From positions 1-44,792 of the forward strand of contig CANQNP010000006.1 of NCBI GenBank assembly GCA_947625235.1: 44,792 nucleotides of DNA. The letters are read 5' to 3'. Position numbers and translations under genes: made by a program. This document shows positions 8,453-16,486 of the stretch, in pieces. This DNA is from an uncultured Atopobiaceae bacterium (GTDB taxonomy: Bacteria > Actinomycetota > Coriobacteriia > Coriobacteriales > Atopobiaceae). Positions within the stretch are counted from its first letter, which is position 1; each line of letters opens with the position of its first letter. Below the pieces are notes generated by a model. The model searched no databases, was not told where the DNA came from, and saw only the letters and a list, made by a program, of their open reading frames with translations.

Positions 8453-10376
8453 CGTCACGCCCAACACCGTGCTCGGTGGCCGCTACCAGGTCCTCGACAA
8501 GATAGGCATCGGCGGCATGGCCAGCGTCTATCGCGGCATGGACCAGACGCTCAAGCGCAGCGTCGCCATCAAGATCATGCTCGAGCAATACGCGAACGAC
8601 CCGTCGTTTGCCGCGCGCTTCAAGCAGGAGGCGCAGGCCGCCGCGGCGCTCTCCAGCCCCTACATCGTGAACGTCTACGACTGGGGCAAGGACGGCGACA
8701 CGTACTACATCGTCATGGAGCTCCTGCGCGGCACGGACCTCAAGACCGGCCTCAAGAACCACGGCGCGCTCGAGCCGCGCAAGGTGGCGCAGATCGCCTC
8801 GCAGATCTGCCAGGCGCTCACGGTGGCGCACCGCCACGACATCATCCACCGCGACATCAAGCCGCAGAACATCATGGTGCAGCCCGACGGCAACATCAAA
8901 GTGATGGACTTCGGCATCGCGCGCGCGAGGAACTCGCACCTCACGGCCACGAACTCCGTGCTCGGCACCGCGCACTACGTCTCTCCCGAGCAGACGCAGG
9001 GCAAGGAGCTCGGCCCCACCTCCGACATCTACTCCCTCGGCATCGTGATGTACGAGGCCGCCACCGGGAAGGTGCCCTTCGACGGCGACGACGCCATCTC
9101 CGTGGCGCTCAAGCAGGTGAACGAGGCGCCCGTGCCCCCCTCGAAGCTGAATCCGAAGGTGGACGCGAACCTCGAGGCCATCATCTTGAAGTGCATGGCG
9201 AAGAACCCGAACGACCGCTTCCAGAGCGCCGAGGAGCTCCGCCGCGCGCTCGCCGACTACCTCGCCGGACGCCCGATGCCCATCACCATGGGCGAGGCCA
9301 CGCAGTTCGTGCCGGCCACCCCCATGCGCACCACCGTGGTGCCGGGCCCCGCCACGCAGCGCATCAACCGGCCCGCGGACGCGCGGCTCTCCACGGGCGG
9401 CACCATGGGCGACACGCAGCCGCCGCAGCCCTCCCGCCCGCGCCATCGCGGCCTCATCGCGGCGGTGATCATCGCGATCATCGCCGTGGCGGGCGCCGTG
9501 GGCTGGCTCATCTTCGGCTCCACGGACCAAATGCAGCCCGTGCCGAACTACGTCTCGCTCACGCGCGCAGCCGCCGAGAAGGCCATCACCGACGCAGGGT
9601 TCTTCGAGGTGGGCGACGTCACGGAGGAGTACTCCGAGACGGTCGAGCGCGGCATCGTGCTCTCGCAAGACCCCGTAAGCGGCACGCAGGCGGCGCGCGG
9701 CACGCGCATCAACCTCGTGGTCTCGCAGGGCAAGGAGCCGGCCGAGGAAGTGCAGGTGCCCGACCTCAAGAACATGACGCCCGAGGAGGCGCAGGCCGCC
9801 CTCGAGGCCGTGGAGCTCAAGGGCCAGGTGGGCGATTCGGTGGCCTCCGACGAGGTGGACGTGGGCCGCGTGGCCGAACAGGAGCCGAGCGCGGGCTCAA
9901 GCGCCAAGACCGGCGACACCGTCACCTACCACCTCTCCAAGGGCCCGGACGCCAAGGACGTGCCGAACGTGGCCGGCTACGCGCGCGCCGACGCGGTGCG
10001 CGAGCTCGAGGCCGCCGGATTCCAGGTGAGCGTGGACGAGGTCTACTCGAGCACCACCGACAAGGGCTACGTCATCGACTACTCCCCCACCGGCTCGCAG
10101 CCGGCGGGTACCACGATCACCATCCAGGTGAGCCTCGGGCAGGAGGGCGTGAGAATCCCGAACACGATCGGCCTCTCAGAAGCCGAGGCCACGCAGACGC
10201 TCCAGAACGCGGGCTTCAACGTGAACGTGGCCTACCAGTACAACGACAACCAGCCGCGAGGCATGGTTGCCGGCTACGATCCCGCGGGCACCGCGCCCGC
10301 CGGGACCACGGTGACCATCATCGTGAGCCTGGGCACGCAGGACGCGGGCGGCGGCGAGACGCCGCAAGGCGAGTAG
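8445..10376 (+). CDS. pknB: PASTA-domain Ser/Thr protein kinase PknB
   Basis: Transmembrane kinase that senses muropeptides or lipid II and phosphorylates cell-wall and division proteins. The 643-aa protein has a kinase domain at about 14-275: G-loop GIGGMASV, K43, HRDIKPQN at 135-142, DFG at 155-157 and SPEQ. A single membrane helix lies at about 335-357, and four extracellular PASTA repeats span about 364-640, each opening with a VPxxxxxxxxEA-type pattern. The kinase has the canonical HRD loop, unlike the first kinase of this operon. Start at 8445 follows AGGGGAG. A GC-rich hairpin and a possible -10 in the 87-nt gap suggest some independent expression. Identity is certain. Confidence 0.96.
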   Translation: MPNVTPNTVLGGRYQVLDKIGIGGMASVYRGMDQTLKRSVAIKIMLEQYANDPSFAARFKQEAQAAAALSSPYIVNVYDWGKDGDTYYIVMELLRGTDLKTGLKNHGALEPRKVAQIASQICQALTVAHRHDIIHRDIKPQNIMVQPDGNIKVMDFGIARARNSHLTATNSVLGTAHYVSPEQTQGKELGPTSDIYSLGIVMYEAATGKVPFDGDDAISVALKQVNEAPVPPSKLNPKVDANLEAIILKCMAKNPNDRFQSAEELRRALADYLAGRPMPITMGEATQFVPATPMRTTVVPGPATQRINRPADARLSTGGTMGDTQPPQPSRPRHRGLIAAVIIAIIAVAGAVGWLIFGSTDQMQPVPNYVSLTRAAAEKAITDAGFFEVGDVTEEYSETVERGIVLSQDPVSGTQAARGTRINLVVSQGKEPAEEVQVPDLKNMTPEEAQAALEAVELKGQVGDSVASDEVDVGRVAEQEPSAGSSAKTGDTVTYHLSKGPDAKDVPNVAGYARADAVRELEAAGFQVSVDEVYSSTTDKGYVIDYSPTGSQPAGTTITIQVSLGQEGVRIPNTIGLSEAEATQTLQNAGFNVNVAYQYNDNQPRGMVAGYDPAGTAPAGTTVTIIVSLGTQDAGGGETPQGE

Positions 10377-10394
10377 TCGCGCGCACATCCACAC

Positions 10395-10421
10395 GACCCG
10401 GGCGCACGCCGCGTCCGGGTC
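10395..10421 (+). terminator. Hairpin after pknB
   Basis: GACCCGG (10395-10401) pairs with CCGGGTC (10415-10421) around a GC-rich loop, 19 nt after the pknB stop. The tract after it is CT-rich, not a T-run. It is a probable end of the signalling operon. Confidence 0.5.
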
Positions 10422-10439
10422 TCTCTGAAGAGGAAAGCC

Positions 10440-11006
10440 ATGGCCGAATCGCACGTCGACGTCTTCAACTCGCCCCAGTACTTCTTCGGGCTCATGGGCC
10501 ACAGCGGCATCGTCGTGGAGGACGAGGCGGGACGCTGCCATCTCTACAGCTACCACCCCGTGGACAACCTCGGCGAGTGGTTCGCGCGCGGCTCCATCGC
10601 ACAGCTCGCGAACCCCGAGGACGGCGCCTCGTTCGACGCGTTCCGGCGCGCGTGCATGACGTACCACCCGGAGAGCTGGCACAAGGACAAGCGCTCGGTG
10701 CGCCTCTTCAACGGCTATAAGTACTGGTACGAGCCCATTCGCCGCGTGCTTCGCCTCGGCGTGACGGCGGACAAGGCCGAGGCCGTGCGCATCTTCTGCG
10801 AGCGCTGGGCGAAGGTGCCGCCGTACTTCAACGTGATCACGAACAACTGCGAGGACTTCGTCGACCGCGCGCTCGCCGCGGGCGGCATCATCCTTCGCGG
10901 CAAGAACCACAGCCTCGACCACATGCCCATCCCCGACATCGCGTTCGACCACACGACGATGGCCACCTCGGGCATCAGCTCCCTCGCGCGGATCGACTTC
11001 GAGTGA
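10440..11006 (+). CDS. Uncharacterised 188-aa protein, possible papain-fold (NlpC/LRAT-like)
   Basis: No signal peptide or membrane helix is seen, so it is likely cytoplasmic. The chain has GHSGIVVED near residue 20 and TNNCEDFVDRAL near residue 138. A His close to the N-terminus followed much later by an N-C-x-x-F motif is the layout of permuted papain-like folds such as LRAT and PPPDE proteins, where His and Cys form the active site. The residues between are rich in aromatic and basic positions (NGYKYWYEP). GAGGAAAG precedes the start at 10440. It follows the kinase operon after a hairpin and is itself followed by a very strong hairpin, so it is probably monocistronic. The enzymatic idea is a weak inference from two motifs. 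Confidence 0.75.
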   Translation: MAESHVDVFNSPQYFFGLMGHSGIVVEDEAGRCHLYSYHPVDNLGEWFARGSIAQLANPEDGASFDAFRRACMTYHPESWHKDKRSVRLFNGYKYWYEPIRRVLRLGVTADKAEAVRIFCERWAKVPPYFNVITNNCEDFVDRALAAGGIILRGKNHSLDHMPIPDIAFDHTTMATSGISSLARIDFE

Positions 11007-11033
11007 GACGCGACGTCGCACGAGTTCTTTGAA

Positions 11034-11093
11034 CCGCATGGCAAGGTTCGGATGGCCGTGGTCTTCGGCCATCCGAACCTTACGTCCATGCGG
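11034..11093 (+). terminator. Very long hairpin after the 188-aa gene
   Basis: CCGCATGG plus AAGGTTCGGATGGCC (11034-11057) pairs with GGCCATCCGAACCTT plus CCATGCGG (11067-11093). This gives 23 bp with one small internal loop and a 9-nt terminal loop, in a gap with no gene. No T-run follows; it is probably a transcript end or an mRNA-stabilising structure. Confidence 0.6.
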
Positions 11094-11202
11094 GCGAGCG
11101 TGGAGCGGCTCAATGCTTCGCCTTGCGACGCCGCATGTGCCTCTCGCACCCCTTCTGGATGCACCGCACGCGCGTCTGTGCGGTTTACGGTCTCCCTCCC
11201 CG

Positions 11203-11269
11203 GCATCTATTTTCTAGTGTGTAATATTTGTGGTGAAGTCCCCGCGAGCATTTATTTTCTAGTGTTTAA
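11203..11269 (+). promoter_or_regulatory. Pair of 22-bp direct repeats upstream of the MarR gene
   Basis: The 22-nt unit at 11203-11224 recurs at 11248-11269 with 20 of 22 bases identical; the shared core is TATTTTCTAGTGT. The starts are 45 bp apart, about four helical turns, and the second copy ends 59 bp before the MarR start. The tract is AT-rich in an otherwise GC-rich gap (11007-11328). It is a likely operator for the MarR protein itself. Confidence 0.5.
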
Positions 11270-11328
11270 GGTTAGAGTAGCTGCAGCGTTATCGCACGTA
11301 CCTGCCTTCGCACTGGAGAGGAGACGTC

Positions 11329-12270
11329 ATGACCGAGTACTTCGACACCGAGCTCACGCCCGAAGCGCCGCGCCCCGACGATGCCCGCCCCGAGGACCGC
11401 GAAGTCGCGGAGCCCGCGCCCTCGGATCTCGCGCCCGAGGTGCCCTCGCCCGCCGAGGACATCCCCGAGGTCTACTACGAGCTCGCCGATGAGCTCGCGG
11501 AGGTCCAAGGCGAGCTTCGCCGCGCGAGCGGTCCGCGCTCGCACCATCATCCGCACCACGGGCCCCATGGCCCGCACGGCCCGTACGACCCCCAGGGTCC
11601 CGACGGCCCGCGCTGCGCGCCGGACACGCGCGAACCCTATCCCGCACCGCGCTTCGCGCACGGCCCCGCGGTGCCCCCGCCGCATCCACACCCCGCCGCC
11701 GGCCCCGCGGTGCCCACGCCGCCTCCGCACCTCGCCGGCGGCCCCGCGGTGCCCCCTCCCCCGCCAGGCGAGCCGCCCGTGCCTCCGGCACCGCCGCGCC
11801 CGGGCGAGGAACCCCCGCGCCCCGACCCCTTCGGTCCGCGCGATCCGCACGCCCCGCATCCGATGGAGCGCGTCGGCCGCGGCACGAACGCCGTCCTCCA
11901 CTACCTCGCCGACCACGAAGGGCAGGCTTCACCCGGCACCATGGCCGCCGACCTGCGCCTCTCAAACGGACGCATCTCGAACATCCTCGCCGCGCTGGAG
12001 AAGCAGGGGCTCGTCACCCGCGAACACCACGCCGAGGACGGCCGCAAGGTCGTCGTGAAGCTCACGGAGGCCGGCGCCTCGCGCGCGGCGCGCATGGCCC
12101 ACGGCGTGCGCGGCGAGCTCGCCTCCTTCCTGCGCGATCTCGGCGAGGACGACGCGCGCGAGCTCATCGCCATCTTGAAGCGCGTGATGGTCGTCGTGAA
12201 GGAGCGCCGCGACCGCGCGATCGACGCCGAGGTGCAAGGTCTTGTGGATGACGTGATCCGCGAGGCGTAA
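11329..12270 (+). CDS. MarR-family regulator with long Pro/His-rich N-terminal region
   Basis: A DNA-binding repressor or activator of the winged-helix MarR family. The MarR domain occupies about residues 180-313: the helix-turn-helix centres on ADLRLSNGRISNILAALEKQ, followed by a wing (REHHAEDGRKVVVKLTEAG) and a dimerisation helix rich in Glu/Lys/Arg. The first ~175 residues are unusual for MarR: an acidic start, then a low-complexity stretch of Pro, His and Gly with HHHPHHG-like runs that could bind metal. GAGGAG lies 6 nt before ATG 11329. Paired direct repeats sit upstream. The gene ends 55 nt before tRNA-Arg and is the last chromosomal gene before the island. Ligand unknown. Confidence 0.88.
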   Translation: MTEYFDTELTPEAPRPDDARPEDREVAEPAPSDLAPEVPSPAEDIPEVYYELADELAEVQGELRRASGPRSHHHPHHGPHGPHGPYDPQGPDGPRCAPDTREPYPAPRFAHGPAVPPPHPHPAAGPAVPTPPPHLAGGPAVPPPPPGEPPVPPAPPRPGEEPPRPDPFGPRDPHAPHPMERVGRGTNAVLHYLADHEGQASPGTMAADLRLSNGRISNILAALEKQGLVTREHHAEDGRKVVVKLTEAGASRAARMAHGVRGELASFLRDLGEDDARELIAILKRVMVVVKERRDRAIDAEVQGLVDDVIREA

Positions 12271-12306
12271 AGCCGCGCCACCCCCGCGCCAGCCGCCTCG
12301 CGCCCC

Positions 12307-12312
12307 TATACT
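12307..12312 (+). promoter_or_regulatory. -10 element for tRNA-Arg
   Basis: TATACT lies 13 nt upstream of the first tRNA base. No convincing -35 is visible in the GC-rich sequence before it. Confidence 0.45.
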
Positions 12313-12325
12313 TGGGAGCACCAGC

Positions 12326-12401
12326 GCCCTCGTAGCTCAGGGGATAGAGCACCGCTCTCCTAAAGCGGGTGTCGGCCGTTCGAATCGGCCCGGGGGCACC
12401 A
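12326..12401 (+). tRNA. tRNA-Arg (anticodon CCT), island integration target
   Basis: A 76-nt cloverleaf: acceptor GCCCTCG/CGGGGGC, anticodon stem CCGCT/AGCGG with loop CTCCTAA (anticodon CCT), T-arm with TTCGAAT, and encoded CCA at 12399-12401. From base 12357 on, the gene is formed by the island-borne copy of the 3' part, since the same 46 bases recur at 39002. Confidence 0.95.
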
Positions 12402-12402
12402 G
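12357..12402 (+). repeat. attL: 46-bp core direct repeat
   Basis: Identical to 39002-39047. The core begins exactly at the first base of the tRNA anticodon loop and ends one base past CCA. Weaker similarity continues into the terminator stem (CGCAGGTCGGAGG on both sides). Confidence 0.93.
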
Positions 12403-12410
12403 ACAAAACC

Positions 12411-12444
12411 GCAGGTCGGAGGCTAGATACGGCATCCGACCTGC
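12411..12444 (+). terminator. Island-borne terminator for tRNA-Arg
   Basis: GCAGGTCGGA (12411-12420) pairs perfectly with TCCGACCTGC (12435-12444), followed by TTTCATT. The stem is shared with the chromosomal terminator at 39055, but the loop differs. The element therefore restores both the tRNA 3' end and its terminator on integration. Confidence 0.8.
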
Positions 12445-12931
12445 TTTCATTATTCAAGGTTGGACGGCATCGTCCAACATGGACGTCCAACATACTGTTC
12501 AAACTCGGCATCTTTCAACGAGGGGAAAGTGGTGTGGTGAAGGGAGCGGCTCAGCCGGTTTGGCTGGTGAAGGACATCGCACGCAACCTTGTCTGGGCAT
12601 GGAATAGACACCGCATCCAAAGACACCGCGCGCACGAGAGCGACAATCTGCACCTCGGGATCAAGCGCTTAGAAGAGCATCAAGCAAAGACATGTTGGAC
12701 GGACGGGTGACACGTCGGAGAACGTTCAGCAGTAGAAGCACGGGAAAGCGCTGGTGACGCCTCGATTCCTTCGGCAATTACGGGTGATCGACAGAGATTA
12801 GCTTCAGAGAATTCGGAGTCGACGGGGAGCCGCTCCGTCAAATCGACACGATCGTCCCGATTCGATGCTCCTTGAACTGCGGAATGCCCGTGTCTAAGTC
12901 CATCACTCCGGAAGAAACAGCGATCTTATTC
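12445..12931. other. Non-coding left end of the island with putative arm-type integrase sites
   Basis: No convincing gene is seen. TTGGACG (12460-12466) and CGTCCAA (12471-12477) form a dyad with a 4-bp spacer. The 10-mer CGTCCAACAT occurs at 12471-12480 and 12484-12493 in direct orientation and inverted at 12692-12701. The same 10-mer recurs at the other end of the island at 38874-38883, beside the near-copy TGGCCAACAT at 38886-38895. This distribution fits arm-type binding sites of a tyrosine integrase. The rest of the stretch holds nothing I recognise. Confidence 0.55.
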
Positions 12932-13153
12932 CTACTCCAGTCCCATGAAATTCATGAGCCAGTCCCTCGAGACTCGCCAGACCCTACCGACCCTGACACC
13001 CTTGAGTTCCCTGTCCCTCAGCATCCTACAGACCGTCTGCTGCGTGACGCCGAGTCCCTCGGCGACTGTCGATGGGGAAAGCATCAGTCCCTCGCCGCGA
13101 TGATTATGGTCGACGGCGTCCTCCCACTTCAGCTTTGCAGTTCTCTTCGGCAT
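12932..13153 (-). CDS. Excisionase-type helix-turn-helix protein (73 aa)
   Basis: A small DNA-binding protein of the HTH_17/excisionase class. The recognition region is SPSTVAEGLGVTQQTVCRML, followed by the basic RELKGVRVGRVWRV segment that marks the MerR-like winged fold of Xis/AlpA-type proteins. I start it at ATG 13153 because AGGAAAGGA lies about 8 nt before it; longer frames lack a ribosome site. It is the gene nearest attL. Such proteins bend DNA at att sites during excision or control early genes. The 299 nt between it and the primase stop holds no gene I can support. Confidence 0.7.
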   Translation of the reverse strand: MPKRTAKLKWEDAVDHNHRGEGLMLSPSTVAEGLGVTQQTVCRMLRDRELKGVRVGRVWRVSRDWLMNFMGLE

Positions 13154-13452
13154 GTGCCGGGTCCTTTCCTGCGTGATTTCCGCTATCCGTTTTCCGTCAT
13201 TTGTCAGGTTGATCCAGAGAGCCGTTGCGACAATGGCCGAAGCTTTCCCCGCCCCGGCATCCCGGATGGCCCACCAATACAGAGGGGCCATCGGGACGCC
13301 TCATACTTGCGAATAGGGTGAGCCGCATGGCGATGATCCTGTTTGCTTCCTGTACGAGGACGACGCGGAATCGGCGTTCACGGCAATATGAATGCAATGC
13401 TTTTCGCGCATGCGACTCGCGCCGCCACCCGTTACCTTGTTAGACGCTGTCA

Positions 13453-16227
13453 CTACTGATTGGTATCGCCGTCTAAGTAGGCCCTGAGCTTCGCTAAGTC
13501 GACGCCGATGCAGCGAAGCCGATGGCCATCTCCGTTGACATCTTTCTGCGGGTTACAGCCATTACTGTCCGTGATCCTTATCTTGGCCTCTTTCATCGCA
13601 TCAAGCGTCTTGCGGTAGTCAAAGCCTTCGGCTTCCAGAGCCTTTTGAAACTCGTTGCCGATGATGAACACCTTCCCAGCAGCCGATTCGTCTGACCCTT
13701 GCTCGTCAGGTTCAAAGCATCCAAGGCAATGTATGGCATCTTCGGTGAAGCTGGCTCTATTTGCGGCAATCCAATCATCCAAGGTCTGGATGGCCTGGCG
13801 GTCCGTATCAAGTTCATCGGGACTGGTACTGTTCTCGAGGACCCACCATGCATTCTCGACGCCCTCCAGGGCGAGGTCGTCCCAATCTTTGGGCTCATCC
13901 GAGAAGATCGCCTCGCTCGCGATGGCATCCGCGAGGGCACAAAGAGCGAGGATGTCGGTCTGGGGGTACTCCGAGAAGTGCTTTGCGAACCAGCACCTTA
14001 TCTTCTCGAACCGCTGCCTGAGGGTTTCGATGTCGTACCCCTGCACCGCTTTTATGAAAGCCCTACCTGCCACGCCATAATGGTCGGCAACAAAGTTGTG
14101 GACTTTCTTGCCGGTCCCCACATCATCGAACGGCTCGGCGCGGACGTCGAGGGTGCGGTTGCGCGCGCCCTGCTGCGTGCTCGACGTCGTGATGGGTATC
14201 TCGCCCGTGCTCATGGTCAGGTTGGCCCACGACTCGCTGGACTTCAGCGTGCGGTCCCGGTTGAGGGCGCCTTGCTCTCGACCGAGCGACAGCTCGTATA
14301 TCAGGTCCTCAGCGGCGCTTTGCTTCCCGCGCTGGTTGAACGACCCCTTGGCCTGCAGCTCGTCGATCGGTAGGGGTAGGTTGCGCAGACGGGCAGCGCT
14401 CTTTATCAAGGACTTCGGAGTATCGCTGTAGTTGCGGAGGTAGCCGCCCGCCTCGGTGGGATTGCCCCAGATGGACGCTGCAGCCTTCAATGCCGCCGTC
14501 TTGCCGCTTCGGCTGTTGCCCCAGAAATGGACGATGCATGATTGGAGACCAAGGACGGCGACGAGCACCGACGCGCAGCTCACGGCGAGCATGAAGCGGA
14601 AGGCCTCGCTCGCCTCCCTGAGCGGGCGCATGAAGTCGACCCACTCCCCGAGTCCGCCCTTGGGGCTGGCGAAGGGCGCGGCCGCGTCCACGTCGCCCGT
14701 GCGGGCGTCGAGCATCAGGCCGTCGACGCCCTCGTCGTAGGGCATGAAGTGTCCGAGCGGCTCGATCCAGCCGAGGCGTGAAACGCACCGGCGCTTCTCG
14801 CGTCTGTCGGGTTGGGCGTCGAGGTCGGTGAGGTACGCGACGATGTCGCGAGCGTTGGCGGAGGAGATGTTCGCGCCCGCGGGTGCGAGCTCGTCGACGA
14901 TCGTGCGGGTGTTGAGCAGCCTCGGGCGGGTGACCACAACCTCGCGGAAGGCGCCTCCAGCCATGAAGCCGATGAGGTTGCGGACCTCGCCGGTGTCGAT
15001 GTCCACGTAGTCAGCGAGGATCTGCGGGGCCGTCGCCGTGACGAGAACGTAGTCGCCGTCCTTGTTGCGTTTGCGGAGGGCCCCGTCCTCGTCGACGTAC
15101 CACTTGCCGCGTTCATCGGGCCGGTGGTCCCAGCGCATGGACTCCAGTGCCCTGTCGATTGTGCGCTCGCCGTAGGTGCGCTCGCCGCGTCGCTCATCCC
15201 ACTTGGGGCGCATGAGGTTCGACCGTCGGAACAAACGGTCCATTTGCTCGCGGTTATGGCATGTGTAGTAGGCAAGCTTGTCGCAGAGAGCCATGTCGGC
15301 GCTCGAGTCATCGTAGTTATACGCTGAGATATCACCTTCGTAGAGAGCCTTGTTCTCCGCGCCCCTCGGCCCGTCGAATAGCGCCCTGAGAACCTCCTCG
15401 TCGGGGAGGGGATCCAGAGCCTCATTGCTCGAATGACTTTCATTCGATGACTTTGCACCGTCTTCGGGCTGAAGCAACTGCAGGATGCGGTCGCGGCCTT
15501 CACCGCCATCACTCAAGCGGTTGTACGCGTGACCACCCTCATCCACATAGACGTTCCCCGTCATGGTGAAGTAACGCGCATGATCGTAGACCTCGACGGC
15601 GGAGCCATCGGGTTGGGTGTGCTTGCATGCGGTGAGCCCTTCGGGCTTCTTTCCTAGGCAGACGAGGTGGAGTCCGTGGCCCGAAGGCGAGATTTCCGTG
15701 TATGTGTCCGACGAGCGCACGAGCTCCTCGTACTTGGGATTGATATGTCCCTCGTCGTCAAGCACGTGGTCCAGATCGACTCCCATGAAGGGGTCGTCTT
15801 CGTTGAAAACGAAGCCAATGCCATCGTAGCCACTCGCATCAGACAGATGCGCAACCACTTCAAAACTGCACCAGGATGAGGGATCTGTAGTACTCGCAGG
15901 ATGCTCTGTAGTCGGGTTATAGGGCACCTTCGTTAGCTTACCGTCTCGGTTCTCGTACCTCCAACAGATCCACTGATTGCAATCGCGAAGCTCTTGCGGA
16001 ATATTGGCCCACATGTCGCAGCGCCTTGTCACTGGAGCCTCAGATTTGAACAGGTCGGCCGTACTTGCGATACCGGAATGGGATTTCGGTACTTCATAAC
16101 CCGTGGTATAATTATTCGAAATTGGCTCAAGGCTGTTTGCAGTAGCCTTGCAAGCCTCTTTACTTACGTCCTCCGTACCCGTTTTTGACAGGGCCGGTAC
16201 GGAGGACGTTTCATCATTATTGAACAT
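13453..16227 (-). CDS. Primase-polymerase/helicase (AEP-type primase with DUF927 ATPase)
   Basis: Replication protein of the island. The 924-aa chain starts with a leader, then an archaeo-eukaryotic primase-like region (about 75-260) with GVDLDH near residue 150 as the metal-binding acid pair, SPSGHGLH, and a YFTMTGN segment. A helical region with DERRGERTYGERTIDRALES follows (PriCT-like). The C-terminal half is a DUF927/superfamily III-type helicase with Walker A GNSRSGKT near residue 575 and PIDELQ as the acidic segment. ATG 16227 is chosen because a perfect GAGGAGG lies 9 nt upstream; a longer start at 16263 lacks one. It overlaps the upstream HTH gene by 11 nt, so the two are coupled. This two-domain plan is typical of plasmids, phages and satellites. 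Confidence 0.88.
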   Translation of the reverse strand: MFNNDETSSVPALSKTGTEDVSKEACKATANSLEPISNNYTTGYEVPKSHSGIASTADLFKSEAPVTRRCDMWANIPQELRDCNQWICWRYENRDGKLTKVPYNPTTEHPASTTDPSSWCSFEVVAHLSDASGYDGIGFVFNEDDPFMGVDLDHVLDDEGHINPKYEELVRSSDTYTEISPSGHGLHLVCLGKKPEGLTACKHTQPDGSAVEVYDHARYFTMTGNVYVDEGGHAYNRLSDGGEGRDRILQLLQPEDGAKSSNESHSSNEALDPLPDEEVLRALFDGPRGAENKALYEGDISAYNYDDSSADMALCDKLAYYTCHNREQMDRLFRRSNLMRPKWDERRGERTYGERTIDRALESMRWDHRPDERGKWYVDEDGALRKRNKDGDYVLVTATAPQILADYVDIDTGEVRNLIGFMAGGAFREVVVTRPRLLNTRTIVDELAPAGANISSANARDIVAYLTDLDAQPDRREKRRCVSRLGWIEPLGHFMPYDEGVDGLMLDARTGDVDAAAPFASPKGGLGEWVDFMRPLREASEAFRFMLAVSCASVLVAVLGLQSCIVHFWGNSRSGKTAALKAAASIWGNPTEAGGYLRNYSDTPKSLIKSAARLRNLPLPIDELQAKGSFNQRGKQSAAEDLIYELSLGREQGALNRDRTLKSSESWANLTMSTGEIPITTSSTQQGARNRTLDVRAEPFDDVGTGKKVHNFVADHYGVAGRAFIKAVQGYDIETLRQRFEKIRCWFAKHFSEYPQTDILALCALADAIASEAIFSDEPKDWDDLALEGVENAWWVLENSTSPDELDTDRQAIQTLDDWIAANRASFTEDAIHCLGCFEPDEQGSDESAAGKVFIIGNEFQKALEAEGFDYRKTLDAMKEAKIRITDSNGCNPQKDVNGDGHRLRCIGVDLAKLRAYLDGDTNQ

Positions 16228-16486
16228 GCAACTGTTCCTCCTCGATTTGTTGAGATGCAGCATTAGTACTTCGTAGGTTCTCGGAATCCTTGTTGCCTCC
16301 CTTCGCGATGAACTCTTGAAGTTGACCTACAGAGAAATACCAGCGCCTTTTTCCGACTTTTACTCCCGGAATCACGCCGGCTCTAGCGAGCATGCACAAG
16401 TACTTCTGAGAGATTCCGGTCTCACGAGAGAGATCGGCCGTAGTAATCAGACGAGGAAAGTTCTCGATAGGAATACTCTCTGCCAT
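16217..16486 (-). CDS. AlpA/Xis-like helix-turn-helix protein (89 aa)
   Basis: Winged-HTH protein of the HTH_17 class: TTADLSRETGISQKYLCMLA is the HTH and GVIPGVKVGKRRWYF is the wing. The C-terminal ~25 residues are polar and Gln/Glu-rich. ATG 16486 is preferred, since AAAGGAGGTGA precedes it at ideal spacing; an in-frame GTG 9 nt earlier lies inside this ribosome site. Located directly before the primase and overlapping it, as AlpA/Xis-type regulators are in phage satellites. It may switch on the replication module or direct excision. Confidence 0.82.
   Translation of the reverse strand: MAESIPIENFPRLITTADLSRETGISQKYLCMLARAGVIPGVKVGKRRWYFSVGQLQEFIAKGGNKDSENLRSTNAASQQIEEEQLHVQ

Noticed and set aside
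12369-12710. A 113-codon frame starting inside tRNA-Arg
   Set aside because: It overlaps the tRNA and its terminator and has no recognisable domain; it begins in the att core.
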